DNA of 9,335 nucleotides from Dehalococcoidia bacterium (GTDB lineage: Bacteria > Chloroflexota > Dehalococcoidia > JACPQF01). The DNA is taken from positions 1 to 9,335 of the forward strand of contig JAUSEJ010001125.1 in NCBI GenBank assembly GCA_030650265.1, written 5' to 3'. The notes beneath the pieces were generated by a model. That model ran no database searches and was not told where the DNA came from. It saw nothing but the letters and a program-made list of their open reading frames with translations. A program made the position numbers and the translations under genes. Positions 1 through 5,621 of the stretch are shown piece after piece. The first letter of the stretch is position 1. Every line of letters starts with the position of its first letter.

Positions 1-639
1 ATCGTGGTTGCGCGGACTGGCGAGGGTAAGGGGGAGAAAGGCATCTCGGCCATTCTCGTCGACGTGAAGCAAGCGAAGCCGCAGATGGCAATTACCAGGC
101 TCGATACGGTGCCAGTTGAGGACTACTACGAAGTGGTCTTCGACAAAGTGATCGTGGACGAAACGGCGGTTTTGGGGCAGGCAGGAGAGGCGTGGACTGG
201 TTTGAACAAGATCATCCAGATCGCTGCTGTGGGCAAGTGCGTCGATATGGTTGGCGCCGGGCAGCGGATGCTGGAGACAGCCGTGGGTCACGCCAAGGAG
301 CGCATTCAATTCGGTCGCCCCATCGGGTCATTCCAGGCCGTGCAGCACCACTGTGCCAACGCGGCCACCCTTGTGGACTCAGCCCGGCTAATCGCCTATA
401 AGGCTACGTGGCTACTCAGTGAGGGAATCGAATGTGCGAAGATGGTGAGTCTGGCCAAGTCGTACGGCAGCGATGCTCATCGGAAAGTCACACAACTCAC
501 CCATCAGGTGACCGGTGGCGTGGGCCTGATCGTCGAGCATGATCTGCCAATGTTCAGCTACAGGGCCCTTGCCTCACAACTTCTGTTTGGTACGCCTGCC
601 GCTCATCGTGAGCTAGTGGCGCAGGAGCTTGGGCTGTAG
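1..639 (+). CDS. Acyl-CoA dehydrogenase, C-terminal part (5' end outside window)
   Basis: This is the last ~212 residues of a FAD-dependent acyl-CoA dehydrogenase, which oxidises an acyl-CoA to the 2-enoyl-CoA in beta-oxidation or a related pathway. The frame is open from base 1, so the GTG at 4 is internal and the gene begins upstream. The first ~55 residues (ISAILVD...VEDYYEVVFDKVIVDE) match the middle beta domain. They are followed by the C-terminal helical domain with the family signatures QFGRPIGSFQAVQH (about residues 102-115) and QVTGGVGLIVEHDLP (about 168-182). The end, HRELVAQELGL, is a normal terminus for the subfamily in which the usual C-terminal GGTxEIQ segment is replaced by a (F)G-x-HRE-type ending. 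Such short members often pair with a second dehydrogenase subunit, and a remnant of one lies just downstream. Substrate cannot be told. Family assignment is secure; the subfamily is inferred. Confidence 0.93.
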   Translation: MVVARTGEGKGEKGISAILVDVKQAKPQMAITRLDTVPVEDYYEVVFDKVIVDETAVLGQAGEAWTGLNKIIQIAAVGKCVDMVGAGQRMLETAVGHAKERIQFGRPIGSFQAVQHHCANAATLVDSARLIAYKATWLLSEGIECAKMVSLAKSYGSDAHRKVTQLTHQVTGGVGLIVEHDLPMFSYRALASQLLFGTPAAHRELVAQELGL

Positions 640-659
640 CCGTCAGGGCTGGCGTGGTT

Positions 660-752
660 AGGAAGGCACGTAGCATCGCGACCATATATGGTGGCACAAA
701 CGAGATTCAGATCAACATCATTGCCACCAGGGGACCGGGCCTCCCGAGGTAG
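660..752 (+). pseudogene. Remnant of a second acyl-CoA dehydrogenase (C-terminal tail only)
   Basis: Frame 3, ending at the TAG at 750-752, reads SIATIYGGTNEIQINIIATR followed by GPGLPR. This is the classic C-terminal tail of acyl-CoA dehydrogenases (consensus IYGGTxEIQRNIIAxRxLGLPR). It is about 21 bases past the stop of the preceding gene and in a different frame. It is not that gene's own displaced tail, because the preceding protein already ends with the equivalent segment. It is therefore the stub of a neighbouring paralogue whose body, some 350 codons, has been lost. The usual Arg of IQRN is Ile here and the usual Leu before GLPR is Pro, consistent with decay. No start codon with a ribosome site serves it. 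The left limit is approximate. Confidence 0.75.
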
Positions 753-838
753 GATTCTCGATCGGCCCGAAGTCATAGTCGGAGAACAGTGGCCTGGGGG
801 AGAATTCGCTCACAGAGCTACATTTTCCCTCCACCGGG

Positions 839-877
839 CTGCTCCCGTTTTGACGCTACGGGGAGCAGAGTCCTTTT
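839..877 (+). terminator. Possible weak rho-independent terminator
   Basis: CTGCTCCC (839-846) pairs with GGGAGCAG (861-868). Two further pairs, GT with AC, are possible past a bulged G. The loop is about 9 bases and the stem is followed by a short T run (874-877) after AGTCC. It sits between the dehydrogenase remnant and the next promoter, where a terminator would be expected. The T tract is short, so efficiency is doubtful. The stretch 753-838 holds nothing else I recognise. Confidence 0.45.
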
Positions 878-899
878 GAAGCATCTTTGCGTTGCCCTA

Positions 900-929
900 T
901 TGACTTATCACTCATACTTGCTCTAGAAT
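900..929 (+). promoter_or_regulatory. Sigma70-type promoter for the TPR gene
   Basis: TTGACT (900-905) and TAGAAT (924-929) are separated by 18 bases and closely match -35/-10 consensus. The predicted transcript starts near 936, leaving a leader of about 64 bases before the GTG at 1000. Downstream of the -10 there are two small perfect palindromes, TTTGCAAA (941-948) and TTTCTAGAAA (961-970), which could be operator half-sites or chance. Confidence 0.6.
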
Positions 930-999
930 CTGCCATAGCCTTTGCAAAAGGGGCTTCCAGTTTCTAGAAAAGGATGATCTACTCTCTTGAGGTGAGATA

Positions 1000-1839
1000 G
1001 TGACACATTACCAGCCAGAGGACAGAGTGAGACTCAGGCGAACGCGCTCTGAGCAAGCGATTGCCTTGGCGATGCAGAATCGTTGGGAAGAAGCGGTTCA
1101 GGCCAATAGTAGTATCCTTGAGGTTTTTCCGACAGACGTGGATGCTCTGAATCGTCTTGGCAGGGCGTTGACGGAATTGGGGCATTATGCAGATGCGTAT
1201 GAGGCCTACAGTCGGGCACTCAAAGTAGATCCCAATAGCGCCATCGCGAAGAAGAATGTTGCCCGCCTGACCGTTCTCAAGGAGACTCAGGCTCCGCCCA
1301 CGGCCGGGCATGATAAGGTCGACCCGAGAATCTTCATCGAGGAGACCGGCAAGACAGGGATCACAGTCTTGACGCATTTGGGTTTGCCGGAGGTACTGGC
1401 GAAAATGTCGGCTGGAGAGCAGGTCAATCTAACCATCGCAGGCCGTGATATGGCCATCGAGAACGCCAATGGCGAGTATTTGGGGAAACTGGAGCCTAAA
1501 CTGGGTCTGCGCCTCGTGAATCTAATGAAGGGTGGCAACAAGTATTCGGCAGCCATCACAAACCTGACCGAGCACTCGGTTCGGATCATTATCAAGGAGA
1601 CGCTGCAGCATCCCAGTCAGGCCGGGCGAGTATCTTTCCCCACTAAGGGAGCGGATGGCTTCAGATCTTACACCAAGGACACTCTTCTAACGAAATACGA
1701 ATTAGACGACGATACGGACGACGATGATGGGGATGGCCACTCTGAATGGGAGGAAGAGCCTGAGGTTGCTACGGATGACATTCATACTCTGGATGAAGAG
1801 CCGCCGGTAGAAGATCGTGAAGATGACTTCAGAGATTGA
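1000..1839 (+). CDS. TPR protein with central beta-rich (HIRAN-like?) domain and acidic tail
   Basis: A 279-residue protein of unknown function, predicted cytoplasmic (no signal peptide or membrane segment). Residues ~14-80 form two tetratricopeptide repeats (AIALAMQNRWEEAVQANSSI; LGRALTELGHYADAYEAYSR, ending KVDPNS) plus part of a third helix pair, so a protein-binding role is likely. Residues ~116-200 alternate short hydrophobic strands and include GEQVNLTIAGRDMAIENANG and EYLGKLEPKLGLRLVNLMKG. This resembles the small beta-barrel of HIRAN-type domains (ligand loop, then an 'iG.l...' strand and 'l...l..G' helix), but that is pattern similarity only. The last 47 residues (233-279) contain about 25 Asp/Glu. 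The start is GTG, set by GAGGTGA at 989-995 with a 4-base spacer, which lies in the right place behind the promoter at 900-929. The neighbouring 24-residue gene downstream encodes a strongly basic peptide. Confidence 0.88.
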   Translation: MTHYQPEDRVRLRRTRSEQAIALAMQNRWEEAVQANSSILEVFPTDVDALNRLGRALTELGHYADAYEAYSRALKVDPNSAIAKKNVARLTVLKETQAPPTAGHDKVDPRIFIEETGKTGITVLTHLGLPEVLAKMSAGEQVNLTIAGRDMAIENANGEYLGKLEPKLGLRLVNLMKGGNKYSAAITNLTEHSVRIIIKETLQHPSQAGRVSFPTKGADGFRSYTKDTLLTKYELDDDTDDDDGDGHSEWEEEPEVATDDIHTLDEEPPVEDREDDFRD

Positions 1840-1939
1840 CGGTCTCCAATACATGTTGGGGACTTGTCCGGGAGAGGCGCGCCGGGCCGTCCCGTTGAGT
1901 TGGTGGACGAAGGAGAAGCCTGGTGAGTAGTAGAGGAGA

Positions 1940-1946
1940 AAGGAGG
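1940..1946 (+). promoter_or_regulatory. Perfect Shine-Dalgarno site for the 24-residue peptide
   Basis: AAGGAGG lies 7 bases upstream of the ATG at 1954. It is a full match to the anti-SD and is optimally spaced. It is the main reason to treat the very short reading frame that follows as a gene. Confidence 0.7.
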
Positions 1947-1953
1947 GCGTGAC

Positions 1954-2028
1954 ATGGGAGATAAGGGTCCCAAAGGGGGCAAAAAGGGAAAATCGGACAA
2001 GGATGCAAAGAAAGTAGGCAAGAAGTAG
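1954..2028 (+). CDS. Lysine-rich micro-peptide, 24 residues
   Basis: ATG to TAG, encoding 24 residues beginning MGDKGPKGGKKGKSD and ending KKVGKK. Ten of 24 residues are Lys and three are Asp, giving a net charge of about +7, with no hydrophobic stretch. It must be disordered on its own and could bind nucleic acid, ribosome or an acidic protein surface. Support for it being real is the perfect, ideally spaced SD (1940-1946) and the MGDK...K-rich pattern, which I recall from short hypothetical proteins in several bacteria. I could not search for relatives. It lies 114 bases after the TPR gene, with no promoter or terminator seen between, so co-transcription is likely. The TPR protein's acidic tail is a possible partner by charge alone. 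Alternative: a spurious A/G-rich reading frame. Confidence 0.6.
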   Translation: MGDKGPKGGKKGKSDKDAKKVGKK

Positions 2029-2034
2029 CGGGGG

Positions 2035-2063
2035 TTGCACCGTCAAGTCAAATCCTGTATATT
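2035..2063 (+). promoter_or_regulatory. Sigma70-type promoter for the zinc-ribbon gene
   Basis: TTGCAC (2035-2040) and TATATT (2058-2063) are exactly 17 bases apart, with TG directly before the -10. Predicted start near 2070 gives a leader of about 100 bases. The promoter lies immediately after the stop of the lysine-rich peptide gene and points to independent expression of the gene at 2169. Confidence 0.6.
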
Positions 2064-2103
2064 CCGCCTCGGAGATACCCCGTTAAGCTCGCGATACAAA
2101 GGC

Positions 2104-2144
2104 GTGTCGAGAGGTTCAATCTGTGTCGAGGTATCAGTGTACCT
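2104..2144 (+). repeat. Direct repeat and small hairpin in the leader of the zinc-ribbon gene
   Basis: GTGTCGAG occurs at 2104-2111 and again at 2123-2130, 19 bases apart. It is followed by a 5-bp stem AGGTA/TACCT (2129-2133 with 2140-2144) with a 6-base loop, just upstream of the ribosome site. The whole element lies in the predicted untranslated leader. It may be a regulatory element of the leader or operator DNA, but both repeats are short enough to be chance. Confidence 0.3.
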
Positions 2145-2168
2145 GGAGGATTCAAAAGGAGGACATAG

Positions 2169-2456
2169 GTGACCTATTCAGACAAGACCCTAACGTGTCG
2201 CGAATGTAGCGCGGAGTTTATTTTCACGGCTGGCGAACAGGAGTTTTACGCCCTCAAGGGGCTCCTGAACGAACCGCAGCGCTGCCCGAATTGTCGCACT
2301 GCTCGTCGCCAACAGCGAACCAGCGGCGCCAGTCGAGAGATGCATCAAGTCGTCTGCTCGGAATGTGGCGGACCGGCAGTCGTTCCATTCAGCCCAAGGC
2401 AGGATCGCCCGGTCTATTGCAGTTCCTGCTTCGACAAGGTTAGAGAACAAAGATAG
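2169..2456 (+). CDS. Small protein with two zinc-ribbon modules
   Basis: A 95-residue cytoplasmic protein with four CxxC knuckles. The first pair is C10/C13 and C39/C42, flanking DKTLTCRECSAEFIFTAGEQ and the EPQRCPNCR end. This matches the 'probable zinc-ribbon' family of short bacterial proteins (zf-trcl type: DKxLxCxxCgxxFxFtxgEQxFy...CpxCR). The second pair is C63/C66 and C84/C87, with CSECGGPAVVPFSP and RPVYCSSCF, the CxxC-x17-CxxC module often found with it. Each pair should hold one Zn(II). Molecular function is not known; nucleic acid or ribosome binding is a reasonable guess. The GTG start is fixed by AAAGGAGG (2155-2162) with a 6-base spacer. It is transcribed from 2035-2063 and closed by the terminator at 2550, so it appears monocistronic. 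Confidence 0.92.
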   Translation: MTYSDKTLTCRECSAEFIFTAGEQEFYALKGLLNEPQRCPNCRTARRQQRTSGASREMHQVVCSECGGPAVVPFSPRQDRPVYCSSCFDKVREQR

Positions 2457-2549
2457 GCAAGCGCCGGGGCCATCGGCTTCTGCAGTCTCCATATTGGTTT
2501 CTCGCTTCCTCGATCGCGAAGGGTAGCTGGGCGCAATTACTCTCGGAAA

Positions 2550-2587
2550 GGGGGAACTTGGACACCAGGTTCCCCCCGTTCTTCTTT
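2550..2587 (+). terminator. Strong rho-independent terminator
   Basis: GGGGGAACTTGG (2550-2561) pairs with CCAGGTTCCCCC (2565-2576): 12 pairs with a single G-T wobble and a 3-base ACA loop. A pyrimidine/T-rich tract CGTTCTTCTTT follows (2578-2588). It ends the zinc-ribbon transcript about 95 bases after its stop and insulates it from gyrA. Apart from this hairpin, I see nothing in 2457-2549 or 2589-2654. Confidence 0.8.
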
Positions 2588-2654
2588 GAGTTGCGCCACT
2601 GATCGCGGCTGTGGTGTGTGCCTGTACTTCAGCCGGATTCGCCTACTCCCTCTT

Positions 2655-2683
2655 TTGCTTAGCAGCCGAAAATGTGATATCAT
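2655..2683 (+). promoter_or_regulatory. Extended -10 promoter for gyrA
   Basis: TTGCTT (2655-2660) and TATCAT (2678-2683) are 17 bases apart. TG at 2675-2676, one base before the -10, makes an extended -10 element (TGaTATCAT). Predicted start near 2690, giving a ~35-base leader to the ATG at 2725. The TTG at 2695 would be nearly leaderless, which argues against using it as the gyrA start. Confidence 0.6.
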
Positions 2684-2724
2684 GAAAGTAGGCTTTGCCC
2701 TTGACAACCGGAGGGACGAGACAA

Positions 2725-5226
2725 ATGGATATCGGCACTGTCAGACTGGTTAACATCGAAGACGAAATGCGAGGCTCTTACCTCGATTATGCAATGAGTG
2801 TAATCGTCTCGCGAGCCTTGCCCGACGTGCGGGATGGCCTGAAGCCGGTTCACCGTCGCATTCTTTATGCCATGGAGGAGTTGGGTTTTCGGCAGAATTC
2901 CCCTTATAAGAAGTGTGCTCGAATCGTCGGTGAGGTCCTTGGCAAGTTTCACCCCCACGGTGATAGCTCCGTCTACGACGCCCTCGTACGGTTGGCGCAG
3001 GACTTCTCGATGCGCTATCCTCTGATCGACGGACAGGGGAACTTCGGCAGCGTGGACAACGATCCAGCGGCAGCCATGCGCTATACAGAGGCGAGAATGG
3101 CCGCTATTACCGAGCAGGTACTGGCTGATATCGAGAAGAATACCGTAGACTTCGTTGATAATTTTGACGGTAGTCTCAAAGAGCCCTCCGTTTTGCCGAG
3201 CAAGTTGCCCAATCTGCTGGTGAATGGATCATCGGGTATCGCCGTTGGTATGGCGACCAACATCCCGCCACACAATTTGACCGAGGTCTGTGATGGCATC
3301 GCCCACCTCATAGATAATCCTGACGCCACGGTGGAGGATCTCTGCCGGTTTGTCAAGGGGCCGGATTTTCCTACTGCGGGAATAATTCTCGGAAGTGATG
3401 GAATCAAGAACGCCTACGCCACTGGCCGCGGCCGGATAGTTGTTCGGGCGCGCTCTTTCATCGAAGAGATGCCTAAGGGCGGACGTTTTCAGATCGTCGT
3501 CGACGAATTGCCGTATCAGATCAACAAGGCGACGCTGATCGAGCGTATCGCCGACCTGGTAAAAGACCGCAAGTTGGAGGGTATTTCTGAGATTCGCGAC
3601 GAGTCAGACCGCGAGGGGATGCGGATTGTCTTCGAACTCCGGCGGGACGCCCAGCCAAACCAGGTGCTAAACAACCTCTTCAAGCAGACATCAATGCAAG
3701 CAGCCTTCTCTGTAAATATGTTGGCTCTCGTTGATGGTCAACCCCGTGTATTAACCCTGAAGATGGCGCTCCAGCAATATATCATCTTCCGGCGCGAGGT
3801 GATAACAAGGCGTACCGAGTTTGACCTCAACAAAGCGAAAGAGCGGGCGCACATCCTGGAAGGCTTGAAGATCGCGCTTGACCATCTTGACGCAGTGATC
3901 GCGACGATCCGGCAGTCTCCGTCGGCCGATGTCGCGAAAACAAACCTTATTGGCGGCTTTAGTCTCACAGAGGTCCAGGCGCAGGCAATCCTCGAAATGC
4001 AGCTCAGGCGATTGGCTGCTTTGGAGAGGCAGAAGATCCTCGACGAGTATGCGGAGCTTCTGAAGACAATCGCCCAGTTAGAGGATTTGCTGGCTGATCC
4101 CAACAAGATACTCCTTGTGGCCAAGAATGAGTTGGTTGAGCTCAAGGAGAAGTATGGCGATGCCAGGCGGACGCGTATTATGGCAGATGAGACGGGCGAG
4201 TTCACTGACGAGGATTTGATTCCCGATCAAGAAGTCATAATCACGATGAGCCAGAAGGGGTATATCAAGCGGTTGCCGATGGATACTTATCGCTCTCAGC
4301 GAAGGGGTGGGCGGGGTATCGCCGGCATGGGGACGAGGGAGACCGACGCCGTTTATAAGATCCTCGTGGCCAATACTCACGATAGCCTGCTCTTCTTCAG
4401 CAATCGAGGCAAGGTCTATCAGCTAAAGAGTTACGAGGTGCCGGATACCTCTCGCCAGGCCAAGGGCACGCCGGTGATCAATCTCTTGACCATCGAACAA
4501 GACGAGTATATTACAGGTATTGTGGTTGTACCCAATTTCATGGAGGGAGAGCACTTTGTCATGGTTACTCGCAGGGGCGAAGTAAAGCGAGTGGCTCTCA
4601 GCGAGTTCTCTTCCGTTCGTCCCAGCGGCCTAATCGCCATGGATCTGGAGGAGGGTGATGAAATGGCCTGGGTGCATCTGACCGATGGGAAGCAAGACAT
4701 TGTCATTGCTACGGCCGAGGGCAAAGCGATTCGCTTTGCTGAAAGCGAAGTTCGGGTGTCGGGTCGGGCCAGTGGAGGAATCCGCGGTATCCGGCTTGAG
4801 AGCGGCGATGTGGTGACGGGAATGGATGTGGTTGAGCCAGATGGTGAGTTGTTCCTCGTCACTGCCTTCGGTTTTGGCAAGCGGACTCCGATTAGCGAAT
4901 TTCCCCGGCAGGGAAGAGCCGGTGGTGGGGTGCGCGCCTTGAACGTTAGCGACCGCACCGGTCCTCTAGTTGCCGCGCGGTTTACCTGCGCTGACGATGA
5001 TGTCATGTTGATCTCTAAAGAGGGGATCGTTATTCGCACCCCGGTCGGGATGGTATCAAAGCAGGGAAGGGCTTCACAGGGTGTGACTGTAATGCGGCTT
5101 GACAAGGGAGATAGCGTTGCTTCTTTGACTGTATTCAATGGCAAGAGCAAGGAGCAAGAGCTTGACATTGCCAGCGATGGCGGGCAGGAAGACGCCGGGC
5201 CCAGGCCGCAGGAATCGCCTGATTAG
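2725..5226 (+). CDS. gyrA: DNA gyrase subunit A
   Basis: An 833-residue GyrA, the DNA-cleaving subunit of the type II topoisomerase that introduces negative supercoils in an A2B2 complex with GyrB. The N-terminus ([20 protein letters not shown]) and winged-helix/tower core are typical. The catalytic tyrosine is Y120 in [10 protein letters not shown] (E. coli Y122). The quinolone-determining region reads [10 protein letters not shown] with Ser81 and Asp85, equivalent to the sensitive-type S83 and D87 of E. coli. The GyrA box QRRGGRG at residues 525-531 starts the C-terminal DNA-wrapping beta-pinwheel and separates this from ParC. The pinwheel repeats run to about residue 805, followed by an acidic tail. 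I chose ATG 2725, preceded by GGAGG (2710-2714), over the in-frame TTG at 2695, which would add ten unconserved residues. gyrB is not adjacent. The DRTGG gene follows after 38 bases with no terminator. Confidence 0.97.
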   Translation: MDIGTVRLVNIEDEMRGSYLDYAMSVIVSRALPDVRDGLKPVHRRILYAMEELGFRQNSPYKKCARIVGEVLGKFHPHGDSSVYDALVRLAQDFSMRYPLIDGQGNFGSVDNDPAAAMRYTEARMAAITEQVLADIEKNTVDFVDNFDGSLKEPSVLPSKLPNLLVNGSSGIAVGMATNIPPHNLTEVCDGIAHLIDNPDATVEDLCRFVKGPDFPTAGIILGSDGIKNAYATGRGRIVVRARSFIEEMPKGGRFQIVVDELPYQINKATLIERIADLVKDRKLEGISEIRDESDREGMRIVFELRRDAQPNQVLNNLFKQTSMQAAFSVNMLALVDGQPRVLTLKMALQQYIIFRREVITRRTEFDLNKAKERAHILEGLKIALDHLDAVIATIRQSPSADVAKTNLIGGFSLTEVQAQAILEMQLRRLAALERQKILDEYAELLKTIAQLEDLLADPNKILLVAKNELVELKEKYGDARRTRIMADETGEFTDEDLIPDQEVIITMSQKGYIKRLPMDTYRSQRRGGRGIAGMGTRETDAVYKILVANTHDSLLFFSNRGKVYQLKSYEVPDTSRQAKGTPVINLLTIEQDEYITGIVVVPNFMEGEHFVMVTRRGEVKRVALSEFSSVRPSGLIAMDLEEGDEMAWVHLTDGKQDIVIATAEGKAIRFAESEVRVSGRASGGIRGIRLESGDVVTGMDVVEPDGELFLVTAFGFGKRTPISEFPRQGRAGGGVRALNVSDRTGPLVAARFTCADDDVMLISKEGIVIRTPVGMVSKQGRASQGVTVMRLDKGDSVASLTVFNGKSKEQELDIASDGGQEDAGPRPQESPD

Positions 5227-5264
5227 CTGTCGCCAGAATTTCAGACGGGAAAGAGGTAGAAGAA

Positions 5265-5621
5265 GTGTCAATGAGGGTTGACGAAATCGCCACGACTGTT
5301 GAGGGTGAGATTGTCCTGTTCTCGGAAAAGGCCGACAAGATCGCGGAGAGCCTGATGTTGGGAGCGATCAGTCCGGAGTCCGCCGTCAATTACTTCCAGC
5401 GGAAGTCTGGAAAGGCCGTCATAATCGCCGGCGATCGACCTGACATCCAATTGGCTGCCCTGGAGACGTCTACTGCTTGTCTCGTGATTACCGATGGTCA
5501 AAAGCCAAGACCGATTGTTCGGGCCAGGGCCGAGGATCAAGGAGTGCCCTTGATTGTCACGGCGCTCGGTACTATGCAGGCAGTAGAGAAGCTTGAGGCG
5601 GTCTTCGGCGTCAAGAAGTGA
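5265..5621 (+). CDS. Stand-alone DRTGG-domain protein
   Basis: A 118-residue protein made of a single DRTGG domain, a small alpha/beta module known from phosphotransacetylases and CBS-containing pyrophosphatases and thought to sense or bind a small ligand. The pattern is clear: MRVDEIATTVEGEIV, then GAISPESAVNYF, then GKAVIIAGDRPDIQLAALE, CLVITDGQKPRPIV and GVPLIVTALGTMQAVEKLE. The name-giving signature is altered: GDR is kept, but the TGG turn reads TDG. No membrane segment. The GTG start at 5265 has an SD (AGAGG, 5252-5256) at 8 bases; the ATG at 5271 is an alternative 14 bases away. It lies 38 bases after gyrA, and its stop overlaps the pyk start by 4 bases (GTGA), implying translational coupling. 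A regulatory link to pyruvate kinase or to nucleotide or acyl-phosphate levels is inference from context only. Confidence 0.88.
   Translation: MSMRVDEIATTVEGEIVLFSEKADKIAESLMLGAISPESAVNYFQRKSGKAVIIAGDRPDIQLAALETSTACLVITDGQKPRPIVRARAEDQGVPLIVTALGTMQAVEKLEAVFGVKK

Noticed and set aside
681..692. Perfect 12-base palindrome ACCATATATGGT
   Set aside because: It falls in the codons for T-I-Y-G-G of the conserved dehydrogenase tail, so coding history explains it; there is no promoter beside it.
1..752. A single acyl-CoA dehydrogenase gene broken by a frameshift near 640
   Set aside because: The frame ending at 639 already has a complete subfamily C-terminus (HRELVAQELGL). The downstream IYGGTNEIQ tail corresponds to the same structural segment, so the two cannot be consecutive parts of one protein.
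688..879. 63-codon + strand frame
   Set aside because: It overlaps the dehydrogenase stub in another frame, runs through the terminator-like hairpin, has no ribosome site and no recognisable motif.
1853..1930. 25-residue reading frame between the TPR gene and the lysine-rich peptide gene
   Set aside because: No Shine-Dalgarno upstream and an arbitrary composition; compare the perfect site of the next short gene. The 1840-1953 gap also has a GC-rich potential hairpin, but nothing I can name.
2695..2724. Ten-residue N-terminal extension of gyrA from TTG 2695
   Set aside because: GyrA proteins typically begin near MDIG...; the TTG would be nearly leaderless, while ATG 2725 has GGAGG upstream.
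2682..2756. Possible leader peptide beginning at the ATG inside TATCATG upstream of gyrA
   Set aside because: It overlaps the predicted -10 element, so the ATG would not be in the transcript, and it has no ribosome site.
4431..5168. 245-codon minus-strand frame inside gyrA
   Set aside because: Ser/Thr/Pro-rich antisense translation of the conserved gyrase C-terminal domain; no motif or ribosome site.
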